Assembly: GCA_910575775.1 (NCBI GenBank)
Contig: CAJTEY010000003.1
Span: 1 to 64,000, forward strand
From: Lachnospiraceae bacterium
Lineage (GTDB): Bacteria > Bacillota > Clostridia > Lachnospirales > Lachnospiraceae
Direction of reading: 5' to 3'
Length of the DNA stretch: 64,000 nt
Shown: one piece after another, positions 1-9,778 of the stretch
How the letters are laid out: each line of letters starts with the position of its first letter
Numbering within the stretch: the stretch's first letter is position 1
Position numbers and translations under genes: made by a program
The notes under the pieces: generated by a model
Told to the model about the DNA's origin: nothing
The model's input: only the letters and a program-made list of their open reading frames with translations
Databases searched by the model: none

Positions 1-44
1 AATGGTGAGGAACTGCCATTTGACTGAGTTTCATACAATAAATA

Positions 45-139
45 CGGCGGTCAATTAAGACCGCCGAAAAAAATCAAATTAATTTACACACTTTACTTGA
101 CAAACCCGGCAGGTTTGACTTGTGAAAGTCACACCTGCC
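45..139 (-). terminator. Two hairpins downstream of the Big2 surface protein gene
   Basis: Two stem-loops lie just past the stop codon of the surface protein gene. Bases 108-139 form a 14-bp stem with one mismatch and a 4-nt loop. Bases 45-66 form a perfect 8-bp GC-rich stem (CGGCGGTC/GACCGCCG) with a 6-nt loop, followed on the minus strand by a T-rich but imperfect tail. Together they plausibly end the minus-strand transcript, although neither has a clean long T tract. I see no gene in bases 1-193. Confidence 0.5.
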
Positions 140-193
140 TCTAATAGTTTTAAAGCAGAGCGATAATTTGAAAATACCGCCCTGCCCAAACAT

Positions 194-2857
194 TTACCTA
201 AACATGTTGTTAATAAATGATGTCATCTCCATAACATTCTCTATCCAGCCTGGAGTCTTAGTAACCTTACCTTTCAATGTGCCTTTCTTTCCATCAGTCA
301 TTACAAACTTAATGGTTACGGAACCCTCTTTAAGAGGCTCTATACTTATTCTGCCATCTTTCTGAACTTTTACAAAAACAGCGCCTTTTCCACTTACGGT
401 ATAGGAAACCACACCGGCTCTATTAATGCCGTCAGCTATACCAGATTTCTCCGAATCGGAAGATTCGATGTAAGCACAAACATCTATACCAATCTCCGGG
501 ATATCTATTACTGCATTTCCAATCGGACTCTCCTCCAGCGCTCCTTCTGCAATGTATTTCTTAAATACAACCTTCTTGGTCGGCTCTACAACGGTCATGG
601 TTATTGTGTCACTGGCACCAGTATTTTTAACCGTTGCGTTTACGGTAACCTTATCACCTACATTGTAACCACTAAGTGTCAGTTTACCAAAATTCATTTG
701 AGAAGTAATATCCTCAGAGTCGCCATTCACCTTATCGAGTGTAGCTGTCCACTCGATAAGATCTGTGCCACTCGCTTTATTTTTAGTGGTAGTCCCTTTA
801 TCTAATATGGCTTTAATGGTAATCTTCTGATCAGCAATTTTCCCCTTCTTATATTTTGCAGTAATGTCTTTGTTCTTTACAGATAATGTAATATGTTCTG
901 AAGGTGCATTAACGGTATCTTTGAAAGTTACCTTGATTGGAACATATTTCTCACCTTTCATTGTAACACCGCTTGCAGTAATCGTAGCAGAACCTTTTTT
1001 CAATGCCGTAAGGTATCCTAAATTCCCTTCCTTCGTGGCTTTTATCGTTTTCCCATTACCGGAAGCCGTCCAGCCTAATGCCATTGAGAGATCATCTGCC
1101 GATACACCTTCAATCTCTCCTTTTGCATCCAGTACATATTCTACAGTTTTGCCGACATCAATCGAATCTGTCATATTTCGAGGTAACTGACTTTCGCCTG
1201 CCTTTATCTGAACATTCCAGGGTTTTTCCACATCTTCAACTTTTGTAATGCTGATTTCCGTAATGTTCACTTGCTTCAATGTAAGTTTTGTTTCGTTTTC
1301 CCCCTCCTCAACAGGAGCAAAAGGCTTGATATTCTTTCCTTTTTTTGCAGCGACAGCCCTAACTGCTATCTGCTTTAAATCGTCTCGATTTTCCTTTTTA
1401 AGATCGGGCTTGATTTCCAAGATACCAGTTTTTGCATTGAGCTTAGCGAGCTTGCTCATATTTTTTTTGTCAACAAATTCCCATTTTACAAGCCCTTCAG
1501 CTTCAAAGTTATCGCTGGTAACAGTATCACCAAAACGTTTTACCGCTATCTTATCATTCAAGTCGATGATCTGTCCAGTATATGCGGTTATATCCTTATC
1601 AAGTACAACGCTCGTCAAATCGGCACTGACGGTTACATTAAGCTTAAAGGTCTTTCCACTGGAGACCTTTCCTATAATCTGTGTTTTTCCAGCTTTCTTA
1701 TTCGTAAAATCTAACGATACTGTACATTGATCCTTTGCAAATTTTACATCCTCATCAGCCTTTACGCTTGTGCTTCCAAGCTCACCCTGGCCATTGCTCT
1801 GATCGCCACCTTTTACTTCTTTAATTTCCACAATATCAGAATTTGCTGAAGACCAGGTGATTGTATCGGTACAGAAGTCAGACTTTTTTGATGCGTCTAC
1901 ACTTTTCTTCCCCGCCACTTTTACTGTCACATCCGTTGTTAAGCCGTCGTTAACCAGCCATGTAAGCTTAGATCCCTTTACGCCAACGCCTTCGAATGTA
2001 AGTTTGGTTGCATTTATGCCCGCTGTAATATTAACGATACCAACGTCACTTTTTGCAATTTTACCACTTGCCACGACCTTAACCGGCTTATCCTTTTCAG
2101 TAGGTTTATTCAGCTTAAGAACACCATTTTTAAGGGTTGCCCTTTTTCCACCGTCGTCAACCAATGTAAAAGTCAGCGTGTCAGCCGTATCTTCAACTTC
2201 CTCTTCCACGCCCCCGACCTTTATATACCGCTTTACATATTCATCCAGAACAAGGGAATTACCTGTGTATGCATCGTCTTTGATCTTTTCATTGTCAAAC
2301 TTAAGTACATCTGCATACTGGAATACGCTTACCTTGGTCTCAGCCTTATGATGAATGTTATGTGTGTCATCATCCAGACTAACTGTAATCACAGCTTCGC
2401 CAGATGTTTTGGCAGTTAATATAACGGTTTTTTGCCCTAACCGGGAGTTAACCTTCCGAAACGTAACTACCTTTTCGTCACTTGACTCCCACTCCAGTTT
2501 GTCCAGAAGTGCATCCGCCAACTCCTTGTCTGCATCACTTGGGGTTACATCACCCCAGTCAAGTGTAGCTGTCAGCCTCTGCGTCCTGCCAGACATTAAG
2601 CGGACATTTGCGTGATCCAGCTTAATACCCAGTATTTTTGCCTCATCAGGCAAAGGATTGGTGTTGGTGTTGGTATCGGTATTCGTTACTGTCGTAGTAG
2701 CTGTACGGCTATTGTCCGTAGTGCTAACCCCTCCATTCTCAGTCCGATATAGATCAGCGAGTCCTGTCGCCGATGCCGCCAACGGTGTTCCAACCAGCAT
2801 AGCTGCTGCCAGAGTAAACACCATTGCTTTCTGAAGCAACTTTTTCATGTTTTTCAT
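194..2857 (-). CDS. Secreted surface protein with bacterial Ig-like (Big2-type) domains
   Basis: An 887-residue exported protein. The first ~30 residues form a signal peptide (KKLLQKAM, a hydrophobic core, then an ASA-type cleavage site). A short Thr/Asn-rich linker containing TNTDTNTNTN follows. The rest is a series of beta-sandwich repeats with Big2-like signatures such as WSSANSDIVEIKEV, GNLGYLTALKKGSATITASG and GRISIEPLKEGSVTIKF. No catalytic motif and no LPXTG sorting signal are visible, so the attachment mode is unknown. The start is supported by GGAGGAGAG about 7 bases upstream of ATG. It is probably an adhesin or surface scaffold; the family call is firm only at the level of Ig-like repeats. 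The nearest upstream gene is a glycosyltransferase 156 bp away, and an own promoter is likely in that gap. Confidence 0.75.
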   Translation of the reverse strand: MKNMKKLLQKAMVFTLAAAMLVGTPLAASATGLADLYRTENGGVSTTDNSRTATTTVTNTDTNTNTNPLPDEAKILGIKLDHANVRLMSGRTQRLTATLDWGDVTPSDADKELADALLDKLEWESSDEKVVTFRKVNSRLGQKTVILTAKTSGEAVITVSLDDDTHNIHHKAETKVSVFQYADVLKFDNEKIKDDAYTGNSLVLDEYVKRYIKVGGVEEEVEDTADTLTFTLVDDGGKRATLKNGVLKLNKPTEKDKPVKVVASGKIAKSDVGIVNITAGINATKLTFEGVGVKGSKLTWLVNDGLTTDVTVKVAGKKSVDASKKSDFCTDTITWSSANSDIVEIKEVKGGDQSNGQGELGSTSVKADEDVKFAKDQCTVSLDFTNKKAGKTQIIGKVSSGKTFKLNVTVSADLTSVVLDKDITAYTGQIIDLNDKIAVKRFGDTVTSDNFEAEGLVKWEFVDKKNMSKLAKLNAKTGILEIKPDLKKENRDDLKQIAVRAVAAKKGKNIKPFAPVEEGENETKLTLKQVNITEISITKVEDVEKPWNVQIKAGESQLPRNMTDSIDVGKTVEYVLDAKGEIEGVSADDLSMALGWTASGNGKTIKATKEGNLGYLTALKKGSATITASGVTMKGEKYVPIKVTFKDTVNAPSEHITLSVKNKDITAKYKKGKIADQKITIKAILDKGTTTKNKASGTDLIEWTATLDKVNGDSEDITSQMNFGKLTLSGYNVGDKVTVNATVKNTGASDTITMTVVEPTKKVVFKKYIAEGALEESPIGNAVIDIPEIGIDVCAYIESSDSEKSGIADGINRAGVVSYTVSGKGAVFVKVQKDGRISIEPLKEGSVTIKFVMTDGKKGTLKGKVTKTPGWIENVMEMTSFINNMFR

Positions 2858-3013
2858 CGTACTCTCTCCTCCATTTTATAGTTTTTTACGACTAGTACTA
2901 AGTATACATCCGTTCTTTCTATTTTGCAATCCCTCCTCATTATAAAAATATTTTTTGTGTATTTTGTTGGTTTTTCTTTACGAAAAACATCATAATACCA
3001 AAATTTTTATGCC

Positions 3014-4033
3014 TCATGGCAATTCTTCCGCCTCCGCCACAGAGTTTTCCACCTCCTTATTCGGTTCTGACACCGGTCTTCCCTCCGGATCAAGCAGTCC
3101 GAATTCCAGCTTTTTCATGCGGTACTGGATATCTTCCAGAAGTTTTCGGTTGGCAGATATAATATCCGCCTGCAGGCCGGTCACAATAGCCTGGCTGCCA
3201 ATGATAATCAGCATCGCTGCCAGAATCAGTGACTGTGTATGACCTCCGCCGTTCCCCTGAAAAAAGAAAAGCAGAAATCTTATCCCAATGGCAATACCGC
3301 CGGCCATGGCCATCGCCCCCAGAGTGGTAAACACCTGAAGGGGTCTGTACATCAGAACTGCCCGCAAAATCGTTAACATAGACTTCTTCACGTAATCAAA
3401 AATTGAATTCATCAATCTCGATTTTCGCAGTTCCGGGTTTGTGTTCACAGGAACGGAAGTAATTGCCATCTTATTTCTTCCTGCCTGGACAATGGTTTCC
3501 AGCGTGTAAGTATATTCATTATGTACATTTACACGCATGGCCGCCTTACGGCTGTAAGCCCGGAAACCGCTGGGCGCATCAGGTATATCTGTCCTTGAGG
3601 CGATCCGCACCACATAACTGCCAAACCTCTGCAGTTTTTTCTTGACGAAGGAAAATTCCGTATTATCGTCAATCGGTCTTTCCCCGATCACGATGTCCGC
3701 CTCCCTGTCAAGAATGGGACGGATCAGCTTCTCAATGTCCGAACCGCAGTACTGGTTGTCCGCATCGGTATTGACAATAATATCCGCGCCATGGCGCAGC
3801 GCCAGGTCAATTCCCGCCAGAAAACCTTTGGCCAGCCCGAGGTTACGTTTAAAATGCACGATATAGTTCACACCCCAGTCCAGGGCTACCTGCTCTGTAT
3901 CGTCACTGCTGCCATCATTGATAATCAGATATTCGATCTCATCCACACCTTCAATGTGTTTTGGCAGCTCATTAAGCGCAATCTCCAGGGTTTCCGCCTC
4001 ATTATAGCATGGTATCTGAATAATCAGCTTCAT
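3014..4033 (-). CDS. Family 2 glycosyltransferase, DPM1/polyprenyl-phosphate type, with two C-terminal TM segments
   Basis: The protein begins MKLIIQIPCYNEAETL and has the GT-A nucleotide-binding signature LIINDGSSDDT and the metal-binding NTDADNQY, typical of dolichol/polyprenyl-phosphate sugar transferases (GT2). Two hydrophobic segments near the C-terminus would anchor it in the cytoplasmic membrane, and the tail is acidic. I chose the ATG at 4033 because GGAGG sits 6 bases upstream; an upstream in-frame ATG at 4069 lacks an RBS. It lies 28 bp after a GT-C-like membrane protein. Enzymes of this class charge undecaprenyl phosphate with a sugar that GT-C proteins then transfer outside the cell, so the pair may glycosylate surface material. 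The donor sugar cannot be read from sequence. Confidence 0.85.
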   Translation of the reverse strand: MKLIIQIPCYNEAETLEIALNELPKHIEGVDEIEYLIINDGSSDDTEQVALDWGVNYIVHFKRNLGLAKGFLAGIDLALRHGADIIVNTDADNQYCGSDIEKLIRPILDREADIVIGERPIDDNTEFSFVKKKLQRFGSYVVRIASRTDIPDAPSGFRAYSRKAAMRVNVHNEYTYTLETIVQAGRNKMAITSVPVNTNPELRKSRLMNSIFDYVKKSMLTILRAVLMYRPLQVFTTLGAMAMAGGIAIGIRFLLFFFQGNGGGHTQSLILAAMLIIIGSQAIVTGLQADIISANRKLLEDIQYRMKKLEFGLLDPEGRPVSEPNKEVENSVAEAEELP

Positions 4034-4061
4034 CGGATGCCTCCTGCTTTCCTTTCCTAAT

Positions 4062-6125
4062 TCAATCACTAAAAAGATCCCACTGTTTTGCCAGGTTCTG
4101 ATTCTTATTGACCGCCATTACATATCTGGCATTCTGCATGATTATTTCGCATTCCTCAGACACCGCCGCACCTTCCGTTTCCCAGAGATAATCCTTCATA
4201 ATATAAAAAGCATCCTCCTTGTAAGACAAATCAGTGACTCCAGTCACCGTCACCGGCTTTCCCTGCAGCATAAACTGCACCAGACCGGGATTTCTGTCAT
4301 TCGGGGAATCGGCTATATAATACACCTTTTCCCCGCTTCCCAGAATACGGATCCAGTCCGTAAATTGTACAAAAGGCTTTGTCTGCTTCTCATTTCTGAC
4401 AACCACGTAGGCGTCTACGATTGTCCTTCCCAGGTGAGACCATGCCACAACGGGAATCATCAGCGCAAGAACCGTTCTTGCCACGGCAGCGCGGGGCAGC
4501 TTGTCCCTCGCCACTTTCAGCAGTGCAAGAAAAGACACACTCAGGGGCATTACATATCTCGTCAGTGCGGCTACCTTGCCATACGGCACCTCATAGTTCC
4601 AGAATACTCTGCCGAACATCACGCAATGCGCAAGTTCAAACTCCTTCCTCTGCAGACCATCCACGAGATGCTGACACAGCTTTCCTGCTGCAATATATAA
4701 TATCACGTATAGGACTGCCGTGCGCACCCATTTTTTGTCATTCAAAAGGCAGTAAAACCCATAGAGCAGCACAATTCCCACTGTAAATTCCACATATCTG
4801 CCATTAAACAGATCATCATTTTTGTAAAATCCTTCTTTGTAAATCGCGCTAATCAACAACGTGCCAAACCACGCAAGAAATATCCCAAACAGCCAGATCC
4901 GTTCCTCCAGTCCTGCAATCTTAATCGGATCTCCATCTTCTTGTGTCCGACTTCCGTATGATATCTTCATCTGGCCGACGCTGTCTTTCAGAAGATACCA
5001 TATATTTTTAAGCAATCCCCAGATTCCCCAGCATACTACCAGGCCGGATGCGGCCGCCATATAAAACCATTTTCCAGCTATACTGATCCCCAGACGGGCC
5101 AGTCCTTTTGCCGTAAGCAAATTCTTAACCACACCCCATTGCCCGGAAAAGTCATTCACGGCGAGCCGGTTTCCCTCCCCGGCTTCTGGCTGTAGCAGTG
5201 CCTGTCCACCGCTCAAAAAAGCGGCAGCGCACAAGACAGCCCCTCCTGCCAGAAACGCCAGCAAAATTTTATACTTCCTTTTCTCAATCAGATACAGAAT
5301 CAGAAGCAGGATAAGCCCTCCTGCCAGAAATACAAAGGAGGTTTTCGTGAAGGCATAGCTCAGAAGCCCGCGAATCCCCACCGGCTCGCCGCCCAGGTAA
5401 TTTACCTGCTGGAGATTGGTTTTTATCATCGCATGGCACAGCCCGCACAAATACAGGGCGCCGAAAAACGCCGCCGTATCCTTCATCTTATTGCGCCGCA
5501 AAATCCGCATGTACAGCACAATGATCACCGATGTGACAACAATGCCAAGCGCACGCTGGTGTACGGTATAAATGTAAAAAGAAACCGCCGCATAAGCAAT
5601 ATGGTTCCAGACCCCCGGCCGGTCTGTCAGACGCATCATCACATAGAGAAAGACCCAGAAGAAAAACATCAATGTACATTCCGTCCATGTAATATGCGCA
5701 TATACGATATAAGAGGAGTAGGTAAATATCGTAAAACATGCCATGATTCTGACAACGGATCCCATCTCTGGCAGATATCTCTTTGCCAGCTTCAAGGCTA
5801 TCACATAACCAGAAACAAGAAATCCGGCATTCATCATCACTGCGGCATGGTGCAGCGTCGCCCAGTCCCAGGCAAACCATCTGCCCAGCAGTCTGACAGG
5901 TACCAACAGCAGGCTGTACCCATACGAATAATACCCGATCCGCCCAGTCACCGACTTCCAGTCCATCCCCAGGAAAAAGGCGCTGTTGGACCAGTAGCCG
6001 ATCTCATCGTTAAACAGGATGGGCTGCCCAGTCTCGGACAGCCTGTATATTGCAAGCAGAAAAATCACCAATGCCGGGATGCACGCAAACAGCGCCTCCC
6101 GGTATTTGTACAGATAATCCTTCAT
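4062..6125 (-). CDS. Polytopic membrane protein, GT-C glycosyltransferase-like
   Basis: A ~687-residue protein with about a dozen predicted membrane helices. Shortly after the first helix it carries LFNDEIGYW, resembling the acidic catalytic motif in the first extracytoplasmic loop of GT-C lipid-linked sugar transferases (GT39/ArnT-like). A C-terminal soluble part ends in KNQNLAKQWDLFSD. The start is uncertain. ATG at 6182 overlaps the stop of the upstream peptidase gene by 4 bp but has a poorly spaced RBS. ATG at 6125 has GGGAG nine bases away and removes 19 atypical residues, so I prefer it. With the GT2 enzyme directly downstream it likely transfers sugars to surface polymers or proteins. 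Substrate unknown. Confidence 0.65.
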   Translation of the reverse strand: MKDYLYKYREALFACIPALVIFLLAIYRLSETGQPILFNDEIGYWSNSAFFLGMDWKSVTGRIGYYSYGYSLLLVPVRLLGRWFAWDWATLHHAAVMMNAGFLVSGYVIALKLAKRYLPEMGSVVRIMACFTIFTYSSYIVYAHITWTECTLMFFFWVFLYVMMRLTDRPGVWNHIAYAAVSFYIYTVHQRALGIVVTSVIIVLYMRILRRNKMKDTAAFFGALYLCGLCHAMIKTNLQQVNYLGGEPVGIRGLLSYAFTKTSFVFLAGGLILLLILYLIEKRKYKILLAFLAGGAVLCAAAFLSGGQALLQPEAGEGNRLAVNDFSGQWGVVKNLLTAKGLARLGISIAGKWFYMAAASGLVVCWGIWGLLKNIWYLLKDSVGQMKISYGSRTQEDGDPIKIAGLEERIWLFGIFLAWFGTLLISAIYKEGFYKNDDLFNGRYVEFTVGIVLLYGFYCLLNDKKWVRTAVLYVILYIAAGKLCQHLVDGLQRKEFELAHCVMFGRVFWNYEVPYGKVAALTRYVMPLSVSFLALLKVARDKLPRAAVARTVLALMIPVVAWSHLGRTIVDAYVVVRNEKQTKPFVQFTDWIRILGSGEKVYYIADSPNDRNPGLVQFMLQGKPVTVTGVTDLSYKEDAFYIMKDYLWETEGAAVSEECEIIMQNARYVMAVNKNQNLAKQWDLFSD

Positions 6126-6178
6126 TTCCCAGTTCTCCCAACTTCCCAGCGTGTTCTGCCGTCCGCCTGGCGCAGGAC

Positions 6179-7540
6179 TCATCTCCTGCCTTTTTCCAGC
6201 ACCTCCAGCGCTTTCTCCAGCTGATTATCCACATCCTCATCGTAGTATGCGTCGCCGTCAAACTCGCAGACCACGTCCGGCTCGATACCGACCCCGTGGA
6301 TATTGTTGCCTTTCGGCGTATAGTATGCGCTGATCGTGAGTTTCAAAGCCGTACCGTCGGTCAGTGGAAGCACCCGCTGGACAATACCCTTTCCAAAGGT
6401 AGTCGTCCCCACCAGCGTCCCCTTGCCGTAGTCCTGAATCGCCCCTGCAAGAATCTCGGACGCGCTGGCGGAGTTTCCATTCACCAGCACCGCCAGCGGT
6501 ATATCCAGTTCATGTCTGCCGTCGCAGGTGTACTCGTCGCGTTCGCCGTATTTATCCTCAGTGTAGACGATCAGTCCTTTCGGCAGGATCTGTCTGGCAA
6601 TATCTACCACCACGTTCAGGCTGCCGCCGGGATTCCCGCGCAGGTCAATAACAAGTCCCTTCGCGCCGGAACCTTTGATCACGGCAAGAGCCTCGGTAAA
6701 CTGATCCGTAGTCACATCGTCAAACTCCGAGATCTGAATATAGCCTATCTTATTATCAAGCATTTCATATTTGACCGTGGGAGCCTCGATCTGGCGACGC
6801 TCCACATCTATCTCCAGATAGTCCGTTTCGCCCTCACGGTAAATGGTAAGGTGGACTTTTGTGCCTTCCTCACCTTTCACGCGGGACACAATCTCGGAAA
6901 GCTCCATTCCCATAGTGCTCTCGCCTTCCACAAGATAAATCAGATCGTCCGCCCGCAGTCCGGCTTCCTCCGCCGGAGTGCCTTCTATAACGCCCGATAT
7001 TTTTCCAAGACCCGTATTGGGGTCAATCATCAGGTACGCACCGATGCCATAGTAGATACCGGCGGTCTCCTGCATCATGTCATTCCACTCCTCCTCCGTA
7101 TAATATACGGAATAAGGATCACCCAGCGCATTCACCATACCCGCATACATGCCCTCGGTCATGGCATCCGCGTCAATATCCTCATCTTTATAGTAATACT
7201 CGTCAATCACTTCCTCGATCGCCTCGAGTTTCTTTTCCGTTTCCTCGCTGATAACACTGGACGCAGTTCCCTTTTTCGCCACATTTTTGCTGTCCACCGC
7301 CTCATAGACCTTCATCCCCACAAAGGTAAAGCCACAGACAAGTGTCGTCAGTGCCACACCGAGCACCATGCCGAGCAGAAAGCTGCCGCTGCCTTTGCCA
7401 TTTCCCGGCTGGGAAGGCGGCGGCGCAGGGTTTCCGTTATAGCCGCCCGCTGCCCCGTTGTAATACGGGTTGGTCTGACGGCCGTCCCCGGGATAAGGGT
7501 AATCATTATAATAACAATTGTTATTATTCCTTGAATCCAC
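6179..7540 (-). CDS. C-terminal processing peptidase, S41 family, with PDZ domain
   Basis: A 453-residue membrane-anchored serine peptidase. It has an Asn/Pro/Gly-rich cytoplasmic tail (residues 1-51), one membrane helix (~52-76), a PDZ domain (AEEAGLRADDLI region) and an S41 catalytic domain. NGNSASASEI and TFGKG supply the Ser/Lys dyad, about Ser359 and Lys384 by homology. The start codon is GTG, with AGGAG about 10 bases upstream. S41 CTPs trim or activate secreted proteins. The gene follows ftsE-ftsX and an M23 hydrolase, a common Firmicute arrangement, which suggests control of wall hydrolases or their regulators. A perfect 20-bp palindrome (7508-7527) lies within its first codons and encodes part of the Asn/Tyr-rich tail. 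Confidence 0.9.
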   Translation of the reverse strand: MDSRNNNNCYYNDYPYPGDGRQTNPYYNGAAGGYNGNPAPPPSQPGNGKGSGSFLLGMVLGVALTTLVCGFTFVGMKVYEAVDSKNVAKKGTASSVISEETEKKLEAIEEVIDEYYYKDEDIDADAMTEGMYAGMVNALGDPYSVYYTEEEWNDMMQETAGIYYGIGAYLMIDPNTGLGKISGVIEGTPAEEAGLRADDLIYLVEGESTMGMELSEIVSRVKGEEGTKVHLTIYREGETDYLEIDVERRQIEAPTVKYEMLDNKIGYIQISEFDDVTTDQFTEALAVIKGSGAKGLVIDLRGNPGGSLNVVVDIARQILPKGLIVYTEDKYGERDEYTCDGRHELDIPLAVLVNGNSASASEILAGAIQDYGKGTLVGTTTFGKGIVQRVLPLTDGTALKLTISAYYTPKGNNIHGVGIEPDVVCEFDGDAYYDEDVDNQLEKALEVLEKGRR

Positions 7541-7615
7541 TTTGGTTCATCTCCTTATACACAATATACTATATTCGTCCATGCCATTCGCAATCCGCCT
7601 CTTCGAAGCCCAATG

Positions 7616-8845
7616 CTATTTCAAGTAGTTCCACGGGCTGGTATAGTTTCCGTTGAGGCGTACGCCAAAATGCAGATGCGGCCCGGTGGAGCGCCCGGTA
7701 GAACCTACCGCCGCAATATTCTGGCCTTTGGAAACAGACTGGCCTTTGGAAACATACAGGGCGGAACAGTGCATGTAAATGGTGTAAAGCCCGCTGCCGT
7801 GGTCAATCATAATATAGTTGCCCATGCTGCCGCTGTAGGCCGCCGCCACCACATCGCCGTCGTACGCCGCCAGAATCGCAGTTCCCGAGGGGGCCGCCAT
7901 ATCCAGGCCGTTGTGGAATTTCTCCACGCCGAGAATCGGATGCATACGGCTGCCGTATTCATCGGAAATACGCTTATAACCCGGGCAGGGCCACGCGAAC
8001 ATACCGCCGTTATAGACTCTCGCCTGTGCGTTCTCTGCCTCCAGCCTTGCTTTCTCCTCCGCCACTGCTTTCTCCAGCGCGGCAATCTCGGCATTCTCCT
8101 GGGCAATCATGTCTTCATATTCCTTGATGGCCGCCTCTTTGTTGGCAATGTCACCGCTGACAGAAACAATCTGGGCCTCTTTCTCCCCGATCAGGCTGTT
8201 GACATTGGCCTCCTCCTGTTCTACCGCCTCCCTCGCCTCGTCCAGAAGCTGTTTTTCCACCTCAAGCTCTTCCTTGCAGAGTTCCACGTACTTGCGTGTC
8301 TCCACATACTCATTCAGCTTATCTCTGTCATAACGGGACAACGCCTCGATATAATCGGCGCGGTTCACGATCCCGGCAATGCTGTTGGTGCCAAACAGTG
8401 TCTCCATATAAAAAGAGTCGCTGCGCTCATACATGAACTGAATGCGTTTTTTCATGGCCGCATACTGCTGTTCCTGTCTCGCCTGGGCTTCATCCAGATC
8501 TCTGAGCGTCTCCTCAATCTCTTTTTCTTTATCGCTGATCATAGTATTATATTGTGCGATCTTCTCCTGTATGTCAGCGAGCTGTCCGTCCAGTTGCTGC
8601 ACAAAGGCTGTCAAGTCGTTTTTCGACTGCTCCAGCTCCTTTTTCAGCTTCTCCACGTCAGTCAGATTGCTCTTCAGGCCGGAAACCTCCTCCTTTGCCT
8701 TCTCGATCTCCCTCTCCTTCTCGCGGATACTCTCGCTTGTGACCGCCTGCACTGTCGGCGCGGGAGCCACGCAGGAAAGTACAAGAGCAAGACATAGTGC
8801 AACGCCTGTTATTCTTTTTATCTTCTTTCGGATATTTGTCTTCAA
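7616..8845 (-). CDS. Murein hydrolase, EnvC/PcsB-like coiled coil plus M23 peptidase domain
   Basis: A 409-residue exported protein. A signal peptide (ending near VQA) is followed by a long coiled coil (about residues 40-280, rich in E/K/L heptads) and a C-terminal M23 zinc endopeptidase domain. The metal-binding and catalytic residues are present (HNGLD, and HLHFG after TGRSTGP), so unlike E. coli EnvC it is probably enzymatically active. The likely start is TTG at 8845 with AGAGG seven bases upstream; no better ATG is nearby. It is encoded 36 bp downstream of ftsX. In Firmicutes FtsEX binds the coiled coil of PcsB- or CwlO-like hydrolases and activates them at the septum, so this is the likely FtsEX client. 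Confidence 0.88.
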   Translation of the reverse strand: MKTNIRKKIKRITGVALCLALVLSCVAPAPTVQAVTSESIREKEREIEKAKEEVSGLKSNLTDVEKLKKELEQSKNDLTAFVQQLDGQLADIQEKIAQYNTMISDKEKEIEETLRDLDEAQARQEQQYAAMKKRIQFMYERSDSFYMETLFGTNSIAGIVNRADYIEALSRYDRDKLNEYVETRKYVELCKEELEVEKQLLDEAREAVEQEEANVNSLIGEKEAQIVSVSGDIANKEAAIKEYEDMIAQENAEIAALEKAVAEEKARLEAENAQARVYNGGMFAWPCPGYKRISDEYGSRMHPILGVEKFHNGLDMAAPSGTAILAAYDGDVVAAAYSGSMGNYIMIDHGSGLYTIYMHCSALYVSKGQSVSKGQNIAAVGSTGRSTGPHLHFGVRLNGNYTSPWNYLK

Positions 8846-8881
8846 ACTTCAACCTCTGTCACTTATTTTCCTTAGCTGCTG

Positions 8882-9778
8882 TCAGACTCTCAAGTGCCTT
8901 CTGACTGTCACGATGCTTCCCAGAAAACCAATGCCCACACCCAATCCAAGGGATATGGGGACAAGCACATGAAAGACCTCCCCAACCGCCACAAAGCTCA
9001 AAAGGGAGGAAAGCTGCGGAAACCTGTCTGTCACATAAGCCAGAACCACGTTATAAATTGTGTAGATGAAGCCGAGCGGCATCGCTGCGCCGATCAGACC
9101 GATCATAATGCCTTCCACCACAAAGGGGGAACGGACGAAAAAGTCAGTGGCCCCGATATATTTCATGATATTGATCTCCTCCTTGCGGACGGAGATGCCG
9201 ATCGCCACGGTATTGCTGATCAGGAAAATGGATACCGCCAAAAGAATCGCTATGATCCCAACGGAAACATAGGCAATCAGCGCATTGATCCCGGTCAGTG
9301 TGGTCGCCACCAGCTCTGAACGGTTTACCATCCGCACGCCGTCTATGGATTCCAGATAGGTCACCAGTGCAGACTGCATGGACACATCATTCAGGTACAC
9401 CTGATAGTTAGCGGAATTTTCCAGCGGGTTCTCCGTAAAGCCGTCGCCGTACTCACCCAGATACTCATCACGGAAGCCCTCCCACGCCTCCTGTGCGGAG
9501 ATAAACTCCATCTTCGCCACTTCGGGCCGTTTCGCAATCATATCGCCGATCTGCTGAATCCTTATGTCCTCAATGCCTTCCTCAAAGAATACCCAGACTG
9601 AGACACCCTCTTCCGCGTTCTTCACAATATGCTGAAAATTGGCAAGAACCGCATAAAAAATACCGAAAAGAAAAAGGCAGGCAGCAATGGTCGCTATGGA
9701 TGCCAGCGAAAAGAGCTTATTTCGGAAAATATTGCGTAAGCCCTGCTTAAGCGTATAGAAAAATGTACTAATCCTCAT
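8882..9778 (-). CDS. ftsX: Cell division protein FtsX
   Basis: A 298-residue permease-like protein with an N-terminal cytoplasmic segment and first membrane helix (LFSLASIATIAACLFLFGI), an extracellular domain of about 120 residues, then three further helices, the standard FtsX topology. The ATG at 9778 overlaps the end of ftsE by 11 bp and has GGGAGG upstream; the longer reading frame to 9817 has no better RBS. FtsX pairs with the ATPase FtsE and transmits ATP-driven changes to wall hydrolases outside the membrane. The M23 coiled-coil hydrolase downstream is its obvious partner. Confidence 0.95.
   Translation of the reverse strand: MRISTFFYTLKQGLRNIFRNKLFSLASIATIAACLFLFGIFYAVLANFQHIVKNAEEGVSVWVFFEEGIEDIRIQQIGDMIAKRPEVAKMEFISAQEAWEGFRDEYLGEYGDGFTENPLENSANYQVYLNDVSMQSALVTYLESIDGVRMVNRSELVATTLTGINALIAYVSVGIIAILLAVSIFLISNTVAIGISVRKEEINIMKYIGATDFFVRSPFVVEGIMIGLIGAAMPLGFIYTIYNVVLAYVTDRFPQLSSLLSFVAVGEVFHVLVPISLGLGVGIGFLGSIVTVRRHLRV

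Noticed and set aside
6050-7534. A 494-codon open frame on the plus strand opposite the S41 peptidase gene
   Set aside because: It is an antisense shadow: the minus-strand frame has a clear protease fold with catalytic residues, while this frame has no domain, no RBS and a His/Arg-rich composition typical of reverse-complement reading.
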